A stretch of DNA of 64,000 nt from Blasia pusilla (GCA_050084515.1 CM114271.1:67890001-67954000), one strand, 5' to 3'; positions 46,699 to 58,497 are shown, numbered from the stretch's first letter. Made by a program: numbers and translations. Notes: generated by a model not told the origin, from the sequence alone.

Positions 46699-48200
46699 AT
46701 GGCGTCGTCCTCTCCCTCTAGTGTGCCAGTGGAGGAGACTTGGGAGCCATTACTTGGGCCCAAGCTTAGGGGAGGTGAGAAACGACGTTTGATACAATTC
46801 CTACGTGCTTGTAGGAGTTGTTTTGCCTTTACCATGAAGGAGTTGGGTGCTTTGGTTGGACCCGGTATACGGATTGATTTGGCTAGTGATACGCCAATCT
46901 TCCGTCGTCCCTACCAATATAGTGATATGGAGAGGTACCTGATTCACAGTAGGACGTTGGACCTTTTGGAGGCTGGATTAGTGGAGTTTTCGCATGGAGA
47001 GTATGCATCAGCCACTGTCATGCCTGCTAAAAAGGATGTGCATGGCAACTACACGGATAGGCGGATGTGTGGAGATTACCGTCCTATCAATCGCCAGACC
47101 AAGGCTGATAGGTATGCCATGCCTACACCTGAGGAGATCTTTGATGTGGTAGGACAGGAAAAGATTTTCAATACTTTGGATCTTCAGGCAAGATACCATC
47201 AGTTGCCGATTTGAGAGAGTGACAAGGCCAAGATAGCATTTTGGGGTGTCAACTGTCATGGCAAGGATTGTTTGTACGAGTGGAAATTCTTACCCTTTGG
47301 GTTGAAGAATGCACCTGCCGAGTTTCAGAGAGTGATGGACAGGATCCTAGCAGGGTTGGATTTTGTTTGGTGTTACATTGATGATATCTTGGTGTTTAGT
47401 AACACACGGTGGAGGAGCATCAGATACATTTCCAGATTGTGTTTGAGCGGTTGAAAGCTCATGATCTATGTTTGCATCCAGGAAAGTGTAAGTTCTTCCA
47501 TGAGGATGTTGAGTACTTGGATCATGTGATCTATCCAGGTGGTTTGGGAGTTCAGCAAGCAAAGGTGGAGGCTATTGCACTTATTCCTCATCCGGTAGAT
47601 TTGAGTAGAGTTCGGGCATTCATGGGATTGGCGAACTACTATGGGAGATATGTGAAGGGATTTAGTGCTATGGCAAAGCCTTTGAACCAATTGTTGAAAT
47701 CAGATCAGGAGTGGCACTGGGGAGATGATAAAGAGAGAGCTTTTGTGGAGCTCAAGGCCCAGTTGGTGGCAGCGCCTATCTTGAGGAGACTTATCAGAGG
47801 GCGACCATTTGAGTTACACACTGATTGGAGTAGGTTGGGACTTGGAGCGGTGTTGACTCAACATGATGATGAGCACATGGATTTTGTGGTGGCCTATGCA
47901 AGTCATTCAAATAATGCAGCGGAGTCGCGCTATAGCTCATATGAGGGAGAGTGCTTGGCAATAGTGTGGGTTGTGGCACACTTTAGGTGTTACTTGTTTG
48001 GCATATAGTTTACCCTTGTTACTGATCACCAGCCGCTCAAGTGGTTGATGGAGTCTGACAAGCTTACAGGAAAGCTTGCACGGTGGGCTCTTATCTTACG
48101 GGAGTATTACTTCCAGGTGGTACATAGACCTGGAGTTGCCAACCTTGATGCTGATGGGTTGAGTAGGAACCCATGTACTAGCCAAGAGGATGCAATTGGG
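46699..48200 (+). pseudogene. Reverse transcriptase and RNase H (DM-5)
   Basis: RT runs through RIDLASDTPIFRRPYQYSD, HGEYASATVMPAKKDVHG, MCGDYRPINRQTKADRYAMP and IFNTLDLQARYHQLPI. A TGA is at 47212. It continues with FLPFGLKNAPAEFQRVMDRI and the active site CYIDDILVFSN (near 47375), then a frameshift near 47410. RNase H has LHTDWSRLGLGAVLTQHDDE, YSSYEGECLAIVWVV, a stop at 48007, then VTDHQPLKWLMES and LDADGLSRNPC. It is very similar to DM-3 and DM-4. Confidence 0.92.
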
Positions 48201-48488
48201 GCTAGATGGCATGGCGAGGTTGATGAGGAGATGGTGCTAGGTTGGCATGCATCTGCCTTTTTATGTTGGTTAGGGGTGGACTCTAGTATGGAGGACCACA
48301 TGACATCTTACTCTAGTCAGAGGGTAGATGGCCAGCCTTCAGATCCTAAGGTTGGAGATGGTGGTATGGATCAGCGTGAATTTCATGATGATGCATTGGT
48401 ATTGGAGTTCCTACGGACCAGTAGGATGCCAGGCATAGTGAGTGCCAAGGAGCGGGACCGTGTTCTTCAACGTGCTCAGAGGTATTGA

Positions 48489-49420
48489 TTGGAGGGAACA
48501 TATATTCTCCGTATGTGGGAGGATGGTAGAGTACGAGTAGTGCCGCATTTGGCTCAGAGAGAGCGCATTGTGCAACATGCCCATGAGGAGTTGGGACATT
48601 TTGGGATAAAGCGTACGTGTAGCTTACTCCTTGGTCAGTATTGGTGGCGTGGCATGCATACTCAGATGCAACAGTTGGTGTCACGCTGTATGGTTTGTGA
48701 CTGGGTGCGGGCATCATTCAATGCCCCTACACCACAGTTACACCCCTTTCCTATTATGGGGTTGGGTTACCGTTGGAGTGTGGACTTTGCGGGACCGTTA
48801 CCATTGACTGTACGACATCATCGATATGTGTTGGTGATGGTGGAGCAGTTCTCCAAGAGGATTGAGTTGGTGGCATTACCTGACAAGGCAAGTGAGGGAA
48901 CGGCGTATGCGTTTCTTGATAGAGTGCTTAGTCATTTTGGTGCACGAGCTGAAGTGCTGACCGACCAGGGTACAGAGTTTCAGGGTGAGTTTAAGGTCTT
49001 GTGTGACAAGGCATTGATTGATCATCGGACCACGTCTCGAGATCATCCAGAGGGGGATGGTTTGGCCGAGCGTGTGGTTCAGACGGTGAAGAGGGCATTG
49101 CGCAAGTATGGCCTACAGAAGGGGCATCTTGGAGACTAGGATATTCATTTGCCATGGTTAGCCATGAGATATAGGTTTAGTCACCAAGCATCCTTGGCTT
49201 CCTTCTCACCTTATTTTCTGTTATACGGCCGAGATCCAGACTTGCCAATAGCAATTCGTCGGGAGTCTAGTGAGGTGGTGAACCTTGATGACCCAGAGAT
49301 GTGGATGAGAGTGTGTTCTCAGCGGGCAGAGCTCTTTCGGAGAGTTATGCCAACAGCCTTTGAGAATCTTGCCATTGCTCAACACAGGGATACGTTGCGG
49401 TATGCAACCATTCGGGGTAT
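48489..49420 (+). pseudogene. DDE integrase (DM-5), PHD finger lost
   Basis: The HHCC region (QHAHEELGHFGIKRT, YWWRGMHTQ, CMVCDWVR) and the complete triad are present: D in YRWSVDFAGPLPL, D in EVLTDQGTEFQGEF, E in GDGLAERVVQTVKRAL. A stop at 49137 separates LGD from LPWLAMRYRFS. The sequence ends after LRYATIRG (about 49418), where it changes abruptly to non-element-like DNA and B1. The C-terminal module and PHD finger are therefore missing, probably by deletion. Confidence 0.9.
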
Positions 49421-49448
49421 AGATGAGAGCATCCACAAATCACGGGGT

Positions 49449-49511
49449 ATGTATGTGAGTATGGTATGTCAGCGATGTATATTGTATGACGATGTGGATT
49501 CACACGACAGC
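49449..49511 (+). repeat. B1 repeat of DM-5
   Basis: GTATGTGAGTATGGTATGTC through CACACGACAGC, repeated at 49927-49987. It abuts A2 with the junction CACGACAgcTGTCATG. Just upstream, GATGAGAGCATCCACAAA (49415-49432) has an inverted copy at about 49898-49915. Confidence 0.8.
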
Positions 49512-49879
49512 TGTCATGACCATACGGATTATGTCGTAGAGTATAGTGTGCTAGTAGAGGCCATACCTTATGTAGGGCCGCAGTGTCTAGGTAGAGATGC
49601 GGTTTCATACATAGGGTTGGGGGTTACTCAATTGAGGGTGACTTTTCTAATAGGGCCCGCTCTTAGGTTGGAGGATATAGTGTGGAGTGCACTCAAAGAA
49701 CAGTTAGTTCTTTGAGTTGACCCTGTTGCCTTGGGAGTTAGCCTTGGTAGTGAGTAGAGCTCTTGGCTATGGTGGTTCCCGCAAGCTTGGACCTGGATTC
49801 TCCCATCGTGGAGTGGGTTTGGGTCGATTGTATGTGATTCTTTACGTATTTTATGACAGTAGGTCTTTCACGGATTTCA
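49512..49879 (+). repeat. A2 block of DM-5
   Basis: 368 bp matching A1 (43339-43706) end to end. After ATTTCA the sequence differs from the leader that follows A1. Confidence 0.88.
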
Positions 49880-49926
49880 GTTGTGGTACACTTGTGTTTG
49901 TGGATGCTCTCGTCTATGTTATGTTT

Positions 49927-49987
49927 GTATGTGAGTATGGTATGTCAGCGATGTATGTTGTATGACGATGTGGATTTGCACGACAGC
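49927..49987 (+). repeat. B2 repeat and 3' terminus of DM-5
   Basis: It matches B1 and ends CACGACAGC. DM-4 gag sequence resumes at once (AACCACTAGTGG). Confidence 0.8.
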
Positions 49988-50470
49988 AACCACTAGTGGA
50001 CACATACCCTAGAGCCTAATACATCCGCCAGGCATCGATCTCTACCGAATGTAGTGATCAAAACTCCATGTAGTCATCCATCAGAGGACCCTCCAAGTGA
50101 TGGAACAATCCCTTCTATGCCATGAAAGGATTGAACCGTGTCGGGGTCCGTATCTCTTGGAAGTCGCACCACCTCTCGAACTCTTGGATAAAATCATCTA
50201 AGTCGATGGTGCCCACAACACCCGAGAAATGACGCATGCCCGGATGGCCCATGTCGTCCATCTCCTGCCAAGTGATACTGCCTCCGTCTACCATCTCGTC
50301 ACCAGACCCGGTGTCCAGTCATGACGATCCAGCCACGGATGGATGTCGAGGTAGCTCCTTATTCGTAACCCCTCGATATCTCAGTCCACTCCGTATCACA
50401 CTACTACTACTGCTCACACTATCCCGTTCTTCCTAACCCTGGAAGAACGCTGTGATGACAACCCTGTGTC
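49988..50470 (-). pseudogene. gag, N-terminal part (DM-4)
   Basis: The minus strand reads RVVITAFFQG (the start ATG is lost), HFSGVVGTIDLDDFIQEFERW, HLEGPLMDDYMEF and ALGYVS with several stops. It aligns with DM-1 and DM-2 gag and continues at 43330 beyond DM-5. Confidence 0.78.
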
Positions 50471-51932
50471 ACCCGCTCAAGCACTCACACTCAGCGAGAG
50501 TCTCCCACACTCCTCACTAGCTCACCTATGCTAACGTCAATCCCGTGATGACACACCCGGCCTCACGCACACTCAACACTCGGGCTCACCATGAGCCTCC
50601 CAACTGACTCACCTAACCTAGTGACACTCTCGGGTCATACATGCAACCCCTACTCGGAAACCGCCGTATATCCACCAACATGCTACACATGAAAAGAGTC
50701 TACACTTGTCACCATCACTGCACCCACCTAGCACGAGCTACTACCCGATACCCATCACTCTCAATCACACACGACAAATGTGGAAAAAGGGACTCGAATG
50801 GGTAACCTGATCATGCCTTCCAACCTACGCACGGTCAACACTCACTCCTCCATGTGGTACGGCAACCTCTGCAACACGACACTCTCCTCGCCCAACACAT
50901 CAAGCCTTCCGTCAGCAGATGCGGACTACCCCTCGGCATCAGTGCATGTGTCTCCAACACTACCACTCCGTCGAAACACTCTCCACCAAAACACTCTCCA
51001 CCACAACCCTCGCAAATCCCAGTCACGGCCGAAAAATATTACGTTCAGAAAAATCTGTCTGCCCACCCCCATACGTGCCTCGCAACCTCAACTCAACCCC
51101 GTCTGAACTCAACCATGTCATGCCATCTATCACGTCACCCGCGCCTCTACCACGTCAACCTTGCCTGACTACGTCCGTCTGACTAACCACGTCCATGCCT
51201 ACCACATCTTGTGTGTACCACGTTGGGATGTCGCCAACCATGGCGCTCCCAACCACGTCATGGGGGGTGGAGACCCTGTCTCCGTGACCTAAACCTCCGC
51301 CTAAACGCCTCCGACGACCTAAAGGCCTCCGTGACCTAACCGCCTCCGCGACCCGGCCGCCTCCAGGAAAATCCTTTCCTTCCCGACCCTCGCCTCTCAC
51401 CGAATGACGACCCACTCGTGAACACCTGCCGTCACAACTTGTGCTACACCCTGTTGTTGTCCCCCATGAACCCACACTATCAAAATTTGAGAAAAATGGA
51501 GAGCGCTTCCGCCCACGGCCTTCCGCATGGAAAAAAATGACAAACACAACGCCAACCAATGTCTCCACGGGCTCCCCACCAAGGAAACTCGCTTTCCTAC
51601 CTGTGAACAACAAATTTCCACCAGCCCCCTGACATCTTTCTCATGTAAAAATAAAGAGTAGTAAAAACAGCACACCCGGCCTAAAACTCCACTCCTCAAT
51701 CTACATCGGCATATCGAGCCTCGTCCACCCTGCGCTATCAAAGAATCTGGACGCTAGCACCCTAGTCCTATCTCACACACATACAAGAGAGGTGCTCCAA
51801 CGGCCCAACATGAGAAAGATGGCTTAGGAAATCCATCTTCCTCTCTTATATAGGATTGGGAAGAGCCAAAAGGCTCTTCCCCTAAAAATAGTTATCCCCA
51901 TGTAACCTGCACGCACAGGTTACCAGGGGCTG
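50471..51932 (-). other. 5' leader of DM-4 with TATA box
   Basis: TATATAAG on the minus strand (51845-51852) is a strong core promoter match about 250 bp from the element end. The shared motif TGGGCGGAAGCGCTC is at 51501-51515. The leader is about 1.3 kb, pyrimidine-rich on the plus strand, and shows no genuine open frame. Confidence 0.6.
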
Positions 51933-52097
51933 TGAAAGACCTCAACATGAAAGTTATCAGAAACGACGTTCCTGACACAATGGACCTATCCTCAACCTCA
52001 TCCGACACGGTGGGAAAAAGTTACACTCAAGACAGTCCGCTGGCTCCTATGCCCCATCCACGATAGATCTCGGCCTATCGACTATTCAGATGTGACA
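51933..52097 (-). repeat. A1 block of DM-4
   Basis: TGTCACATCTGAATAGTCG (from 52097) to CTTTCA. It matches A2 at 36700-36548 and marks the 5' end of DM-4. Confidence 0.8.
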
Positions 52098-54844
52098 GCA
52101 AAGAGAGGGAGTGCTGACTCTGCGGCGGACGTGTGAACAAGTCTTTGACGTGTAGGAAAAAGTCTTCTAGAGTTTGGCAGCTTTGGCTCTACATGGGAAC
52201 TCCATCGGGATCATCGGATTCATCGGAACTTAAAGGACTCGTCCTGGATGGATACAGTTGAGTGAGCGAGAGAGTCATCAGACACACTAGCAAAGTATGG
52301 GTTTTCACACGTGAGTTCTCGATTGATTTGCTGCTCTAACGGCGATGGAGTGAGAAGGGACTGAAGTTCGCTTGCTTTTCGTTTGTCTGGCAGTTCTCGG
52401 GAAAGGAGACTTGGAGACCGGTGACAGTTGCAGGTGGAGGACCAAGGGGCTTAAAATTCCTACGTAAGGAACTTAAAGGAAGGTGACGTACCATGTTTGA
52501 ACTAGGACCATAGTTCGCAATCTATGGTGGAAAATTTTAATTCAAGAAATATTAACTAATTAATTAATTCAGGAGAATTCTTTCTTTTCGCAGGGTTTGA
52601 TAGTGTGTGGCCTCTGCGATGGGTGGAGAGAGGAATAATTAATACATACGTGCATAGGACATGTGGATAGTCTAGATCGCCACGGAAAAAAACGAGAGGA
52701 ACTTGTGGAGGCCGTAATGAAAAGTTGGTTTATTTGAAAGTCCACGTTGGATATTTGTAATTTTTCTCCATATTCATGTTTTATCAAAGCTCTACCATGT
52801 AGGACCCTCATAACCAAACATGGGACATCTTGTGGGCTAACAGTATGATGGAAATGCATTGGAATCTCATAAGTGAGACATTAGTTGTGAGACACAAGCT
52901 TTGATGGACATCTCAAATGATGATAGTTGTAACTTGGAAGATCATGATATCAAGCGTGGGATGGAACTTGAGAAAAGCTCAAGCTCCACATGAGTTGGGC
53001 ATAATGGGATTGCAACCTTGCTTGAAACTTGATTGAGCGTTTGAGGATTCTTCATATTTGAGGTCATAATAACTAGACCCAAGATGCGTTTGGGATGAAT
53101 AATATAATGAAATCTTGTAAAAATCCCATTCCAAAGCTCTAAAAATAGAGACAAATGGAATGATATTTAAGTTGATTTCCAGAAGGAGTAGGCCAAGAGG
53201 ACTTCCCTAGCTGTAGGGAGGAGTGGAGATCTCTAGAACTATATATAAGAGGGAGGACCTCCAAGGATGTTTGGAAATGGAACCCCATCTTGGGAATTGA
53301 ACCATGGGGATGAACCAAGGGCATGGGATGGATTGAGAGGTGGGTATTGGGATTTCAACACCAAGCCAAATCCATGTGGACTACTTATAAATACCAACCT
53401 TGGACCTTGATCCTTCATTCACATATTCAACCTCGATTAAATACTAGTTTCAGAATACGTGCCTTGCACCTATTTGGTTGGATAATGAGCATTGCATTGA
53501 TGTGTTCAAATTGAGAAGGAAATCTCTAAGAGAACTCATGCACATATGGAAGGATATTGAAAAAAATATGGTGGATTTTATATTGATGGCTCCTTCACAA
53601 TTATACTACTAACCAAGAATGACACTTGGACTTATGAGGAGGAGAGAGTTGTTTTGGATGATCTTAATGACTTGCAATTAACTCAAAGAGGCTGAGGCAT
53701 AGGGGCCTTCAACGTAGATCATAAGTGCAAGTCACGTGTCTCAACCAAGAGGAGAACTACCGCACATAAGCAGGGTCAGGGTAGTTTTTTCGAGAGAACG
53801 GGTACATTTCCAGTATGTACAAAACAAAAGGGTAAATTTTAAAGTTTTCCTGATTCCGGTTGGCTATTTTGATACAAATACAGAAGAGAGCATGAATATT
53901 CCGTCGGTTTTTGGCCGGTGATCGAGATATTGAATCGGTAATTTTAAAATTCTTCGGGCTAGGTCAACACATAACCCCATTTCTCCCTCAGGCATTGCAC
54001 ATAAGAGAAGGGGACGGTGTATGATGAGTGGAGTCCATGTGGATAGGTTGCATGAAATTACCGAAAACAGCAGTTGCTTGTAGAGACCTCCGAAAGAGTT
54101 TGTGATTGCTAGCACTCCTATGTGAACCATAAGCAATAAATATTTGTGGATATTTGCCCATTAAAGGCTCTCTTTAGTTTCTTGGTATGGTATGATGTTG
54201 ATGTATGCATGCTATGTATTCAAAGAATTATTTTTATTCCTATGCCACTCTATCACTAGCTCTTGGACCGTTTGAGGCCCAATCAAATCACAAGTGCAGG
54301 AAGTATAGATGAAAATTGTTGGTCAGTTGGTGCCTTTATAACTGCAGGAATAGGTACTTTCCAAGACTTGCACGAGGCTAGCTGATGCATCAATATCTTG
54401 GTCAGCAAGAGAGGTGCAAAAGTGACTAGATGGGAAGCTACTCTATACCAGAGAAAGACCCACCCTCTCATTCCAATAGCACCAACAACACACATGAACT
54501 TGGTAAAGTATATCAGAAGCGTTCCCCCCATGCTGCTTGATCTTTGAAATAGAGTAGAGCTCAATCACTCCAGTCCTGCAGTGCAGTTTCCTAACAGCAT
54601 TCAAGTTTCAAAACATTGTGTGTGCATCAGATCAGAGCATCCAGCAAGACGTGGTGCAGCGAAACATGGAGCAGCTGAGCGGAGCGTCCAACATGACAGT
54701 AAGAAGGTGAGGATCTTCTATGAATGCATTCACCATTGCTCTTTGCTGCTGAGGAGGAGCAAAGAGAAAGTCCAGATTAAGGGAGAGAGGTCAAAACTAG
54801 TTTCATTGAAGCAAGATGATACTTTCAATTCGTAGCAGTGAACT
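52098..54844. other. Non-coding stretch with an LTR-like repeat
   Basis: Apart from the LTR-like copy at 52797-53445, I see no supported gene. Open frames here lack recognisable domains. Confidence 0.4.
52797..53445 (+). repeat. LTR-like repeat, copy 1
   Basis: It begins TGTAGGACCCTCATAACC and contains GCGTTTGGGATGAATAA, GGAGATCTCTAGAACTA, a TATATATAAG promoter-like word near 53232 and TATCAACCTTGGACC-like sequence near its end. A diverged copy is at 60749-61520. Two copies in the same orientation without recognisable internal genes suggest solo LTRs or the ends of one eroded element. Confidence 0.5.
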
Positions 54845-56198
54845 GCCCTAATCCTCACAACTTTCTTGACTTGAAGACATCAGCTCAACAATTGAATTAA
54901 TTTCCTTCTTGGTTCTTCCTGTTCTGATTTGCTCTATCATCAACTTTGGTTTCCCTTCGAGTTTCACCCTCTTCATAGGCTCCCTCACTTTCTCATTCTC
55001 AAATTTGGCCATCTCCATCATCTCTCTTGCGGATCTCCTCTCATCCAAAATTACAAGTGTGAAGCTCTCCTGATTGTAGCACGGATGGTCGGAAATCAGC
55101 AGTAGCCCTAGAGACTTCTCCAGGTTTCTGCATCCAGCTTTCCTGATATGCAGCCAAGAGCTTTGACTTCATGCCTTGAGGATGGGTGCTCGCAATTACA
55201 TCCATCGTAGTCTTGCTGCTCTTCTTTCCAGGTTATGCAGCTTGCCTTAAATCTGCTGTACACTTCTGTGGGTAATCAGAACTATCAGATGTTGATAGGT
55301 CGATGGGCATATCCTCACACATTCCTTGAGTGACGTGTTCAGTTCCATCTGCACGCACTTTAATACCACTGTAGCTGAAAGTTCTGATTACCCAGCAATT
55401 CGTCCTGCACCTGGTTGTCCAAACACTGATTCTCAAATTCGGGAAAGCTCTGTTGGGAATCCTGGTGGGTACAGTGAGCTGGGGACCTTTCCATGGGAGC
55501 AGCTATTTGAAGGCTGGTTGAGGAGGAGTTGTGGGAAATCTGCTGCGAGCCTAGTGCTTCAATGGCCGCTGGCGTGATGGCCAAAGAGTGCATCAGCGTT
55601 GATTCAATCGTCCTGCAAAGAAATGGTGGCTGCGATATCTGCATCTTTGAAGCCACTTCCAGTAGTTGGAAGGACCTCTTTCGCTTTCTTATATGCTTGT
55701 GCGAACATGTCATTTTTTTTCCGCAGGGCAATCTCGGCCAGAGGTGGGAAAGACCAGCTTTCTTGAGATACACGACTATGATTCCAAAGTCAGTGACTTC
55801 GGACTGGATTTTCCCCCCAAGTTTTGTCTTCCGACCAGCACCGTGCAGCGCTGCAAAGATTTAGGATCTTCACAATACGCTAGGATCTTTTCGTAATCCC
55901 CAAACTGCGTGCGAAAATGCTGACCCTGAGCTCTCTTCATTGAGTTTTCTTGGTACTTGAGGGTCTTGTTGGAGGTGTGATGATTTGCCAAGCTATTGCT
56001 GGACGCACTAGCAGTTGGCACACTCGAAGGACTCGAAGTGATGTGGAGCAAATCAGTAGGCTCTCCTGATCTTGGGAAGGAAAGAATGCGTTTGTTGCAA
56101 CTACTGTGCCTCGAGACTCGATTTCTACACACGAGCCAACAAGAAGCTTCGTAGAGGCAGCCTGCAAGGCATGCCCCTCGAATCGACTGTCTAAACAA
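54845..56198 (-). pseudogene. Possible uncharacterised multi-exon host gene or relic
   Basis: Several adjoining minus-strand frames look protein-like and do not belong to any transposon seen here. From 56198 the first reads a Ser-rich stretch (ITSSPSSVPTASASSNSLA) to FRTQFGDYEKILAYCEDPKS. After a possible acceptor (TTTGCAG, about 55855) a second frame reads KLGGKIQSEVTDFGIIVVYL and then the region around LAITPAAIEALGSQQ. A third has VRADGTEHVTQGMCEDMPID. The last (55085-54848) reads LVILDERRSAREMMEMAKFE and MIEQIRTGRTKKEINSIVEL, highly charged and probably helical. I do not recognise the family, and the exon borders are uncertain. Confidence 0.33.
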
Positions 56199-56639
56199 GG
56201 AACATAAACTTTAATAAAAACGTTTGATGAAAACCCATCAGGATACAAAGGAGGAAACAGACACAGAGACACACAAAAGAACAAAACACAGCTCTCTGTC
56301 TAAACTAGACACAGAGCTCACAGAAAAACTCGAATCCAGATGTTCAGATTCCACCTTCACAGCACGGTTGGCAAGCACATTGAATTCGCTCTCTGATGGA
56401 ACGGCGTTCGATGGACTGACTCTCAACACGCTACGATGGAATGGACTGATTCTTCGCACGCGGAGAAACAACATCTACGGGACGACTGACTTCTGGTAGT
56501 TCGACAAACAATGACTGCTTCTCTTCTCTCCTTCTGTCTGCCACCACTTGGGCTACAAGAGTACAAGTGGTGATCGAAGATTGTTACGAGGAGCGGCGGC
56601 TAAGTAAACCCATATCTACAGTCAATTGTAGTCGCGGAC

Positions 56640-56870
56640 ATGTACCGGGTTAGGGAGAGAGGTTTGATTCATTGGGTAGATCTTCTCCAGTCAAGAAATG
56701 GATTGTCTATTCTTTATCGTAGGCAACAGATCTCCATAGCTTTGTAGCGTGTCAAGGCTTTCTAGTGTCAGGCTCAGATTGTGGGAGACCCGCTTAATAG
56801 TAATCTGTAGAAGTTGTTGTTATTGTCTATGCTGCTGATGAATCTTATCGACAGAAAAAATGCACCCCTT
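56640..56870 (+). repeat. Three-copy dispersed repeat, copy 1
   Basis: It shares CTCCATAGCTTTG, GGCTCAG-x-TGTGGGAGA and CCCGCTTA-T-GTA blocks with 59440-59580 and 63690-64000. It is non-coding in this copy. Confidence 0.55.
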
Positions 56871-58370
56871 TCTTTCAAGACTGGGTTGTGGTTTTGGACG
56901 TCTGAATCTCCCTCTTTCGAGTTTCCATCGTGCATATCTATGAAGGTTTGTCATTTTCTCTCATCGCCCAGCCTCTTGTGCGTTGAATGGCGAGTAGCTG
57001 TGTAACTCGTAGATGGCGGGAGGCAAAAGATATTCCCTGCTTTGCATATCTGCCAAAGAAAGCGAGCTTTGGCCGTAACTCACGAGCGTCTCCTCTTGAG
57101 TGGCGATCATTGGACGCCGCTCACATTCTTCCTCGATTCCGTCTGTAGTAACGGAAACACATAAATGCAGTAATACCCTCTCCCGTAACATCGGCCCGTC
57201 TGCGTTTATGTCTGACCGGTGACCGGCTCCTTCATGGATGGAATCCCGTCGGACGACCTACAGGAGACTTTATGAGACCCCCCTATTATGACGTTACGAA
57301 GCGGAAACCTCGCATCTCGCCATAAAAGCTACCGGGAAGCGGGAAAGCCAAGCAGTCAGCGGCGAAAACGGACTAGAAAATCGCGGGCCATGATCAGCGA
57401 GGAGACGGGAGGGAAAAGCACATCATCGGAGTTGTCACAACCGTCGCTAAGTAGGCCGCCGCTAGTCACAAGTTAGCGAACCTTTCCAACGGACATATCC
57501 GCAAATATTTCCGACCTTTATTTAGCCCTTTACCTTCCGTGGTGTGCTTGCCCTAGCGGCCGCCCACCTGTTTCCGTTCGACGACAAAACGGATTCCGTC
57601 ACGACAAGTGACGAATACGTATGGATGTGCGCTTTGCAGAGAATGCCGCACCGACACATTTCTGACAAAATAGCACTCAAGCCCGAGAGACGTGGCAGGC
57701 AAGGAGTGGAACGAGAAATCTATATTCCGCGGAGACGTGGCAGGCATGAAGAGGAACGTCGCATCGTTTTAGTAAATATTTGAAATTGAGAGTGATTATG
57801 GTAATTCGTTGTGGTAATTTGGTCTTTTTGTCTGGTAAGAGCGGTATGGAATTTATAGAATTGAACCGGTGAATCTTCTAGTGACGACTAACTAAGAGTA
57901 TTTCCATTGAGGAGGCCTATATTGGGAAAACTAGTGTGGCGGCCCCATAAATGGGTTGGGGTATATTTTAAAAAACAACAGTACGAAAATGTAAGTGTAC
58001 ACATATATTAAAAAAGAAAGGGTCCTATTTGCAAATTTGTTGTAGAAAATTAAATGGTAGTGGCAGGGCACTACTTCGCTCACGATTCAATCTCCCTATG
58101 AACAGTTTCTTGGCTCTCAAATGTATTGTATGCATGACACCGCTTTATGTACAAGCTAACTCTTACTAGGAGAATTTTCGCTACTTTTTTTGGAGGTAAG
58201 AAAGTGGAAATTGCAGTGGAGGACTACACAAGACTCTAAGACCTTCAGCAAGATCAAACATAGTGGGAGATTTAATCTAGAAACCCACGATATAGAAAAA
58301 ATTTTAAAATTAAATTTATGTCTAGTCTTCAATACAAACGGAGAGACCAATTTTGTGGTTGTGTATAGTA

Positions 58371-58497
58371 GTCTTCAATCCAAGGGAGACATTACTTAGG
58401 CCTTCAATACCAGAGGAGACACTAGATAGGCCTTCAATACAAACCACGGGAGACACTATGTAGGCCTTCAATACAAACAACAAGGAGACATTACGTA
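58371..58497 (+). repeat. Minisatellite, about four units of 33-36 bp
   Basis: Units follow the pattern TAGGCCTTCAATAC, a short variable part, then GGGAGACATTA or GGAGACACTA. The first unit starts AGTCTTCAATCC and the last ends ACATTACGTATAG. Confidence 0.75.

Larger units (their letters stand above)
43339..49987 (+). mobile_element. DM-5: DM element inserted in DM-4 gag
   Basis: This plus-strand copy starts at TGTCATGACC (43339) and ends with CACGACAGC (49979-49987). It contains A1, a leader, protease, methyltransferase, RT, RNase H, integrase and B1-A2-B2. Gag is deleted between the leader (about 44440) and the protease spacer, and the PHD finger is deleted after the integrase (about 49420). 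DM-4 gag flanks it on both sides, so it is younger than DM-4. Confidence 0.9.
36399..52097 (-). mobile_element. DM-4: nearly full-length DM element, split by DM-5
   Basis: Read on the minus strand: A1 (52097-51933), leader, gag N-terminus (50470-49988), interruption by DM-5 (49987-43339), rest of gag, protease, methyltransferase remnant, RT, RNase H, integrase, PHD finger, polypurine tract, B1, A2, B2 (ending 36399). Without DM-5 it would be about 9.0 kb. It has the most complete set of parts of any copy. I could not find a convincing target-site duplication. Confidence 0.88.

Noticed and set aside
49415-49915. Inverted pair GATGAGAGCATCCACAAA as terminal inverted repeat of a small transposon
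   Set aside because: The pair encloses B1 and A2, which are explained by the DM-5 end structure; no other copy shows a comparable pair.
36399-52097. Target-site duplications for DM-4 and DM-5
   Set aside because: The bases next to the termini do not match (CGTGA and GCAAC for DM-5; no 4-6 bp match for DM-4), so none is claimed.
57288-57476. Small plus-strand open frame rich in Arg/Ser/Lys
   Set aside because: The composition follows the local CpG-rich base content, there is no recognisable domain and no exon context. It is more likely promoter DNA.
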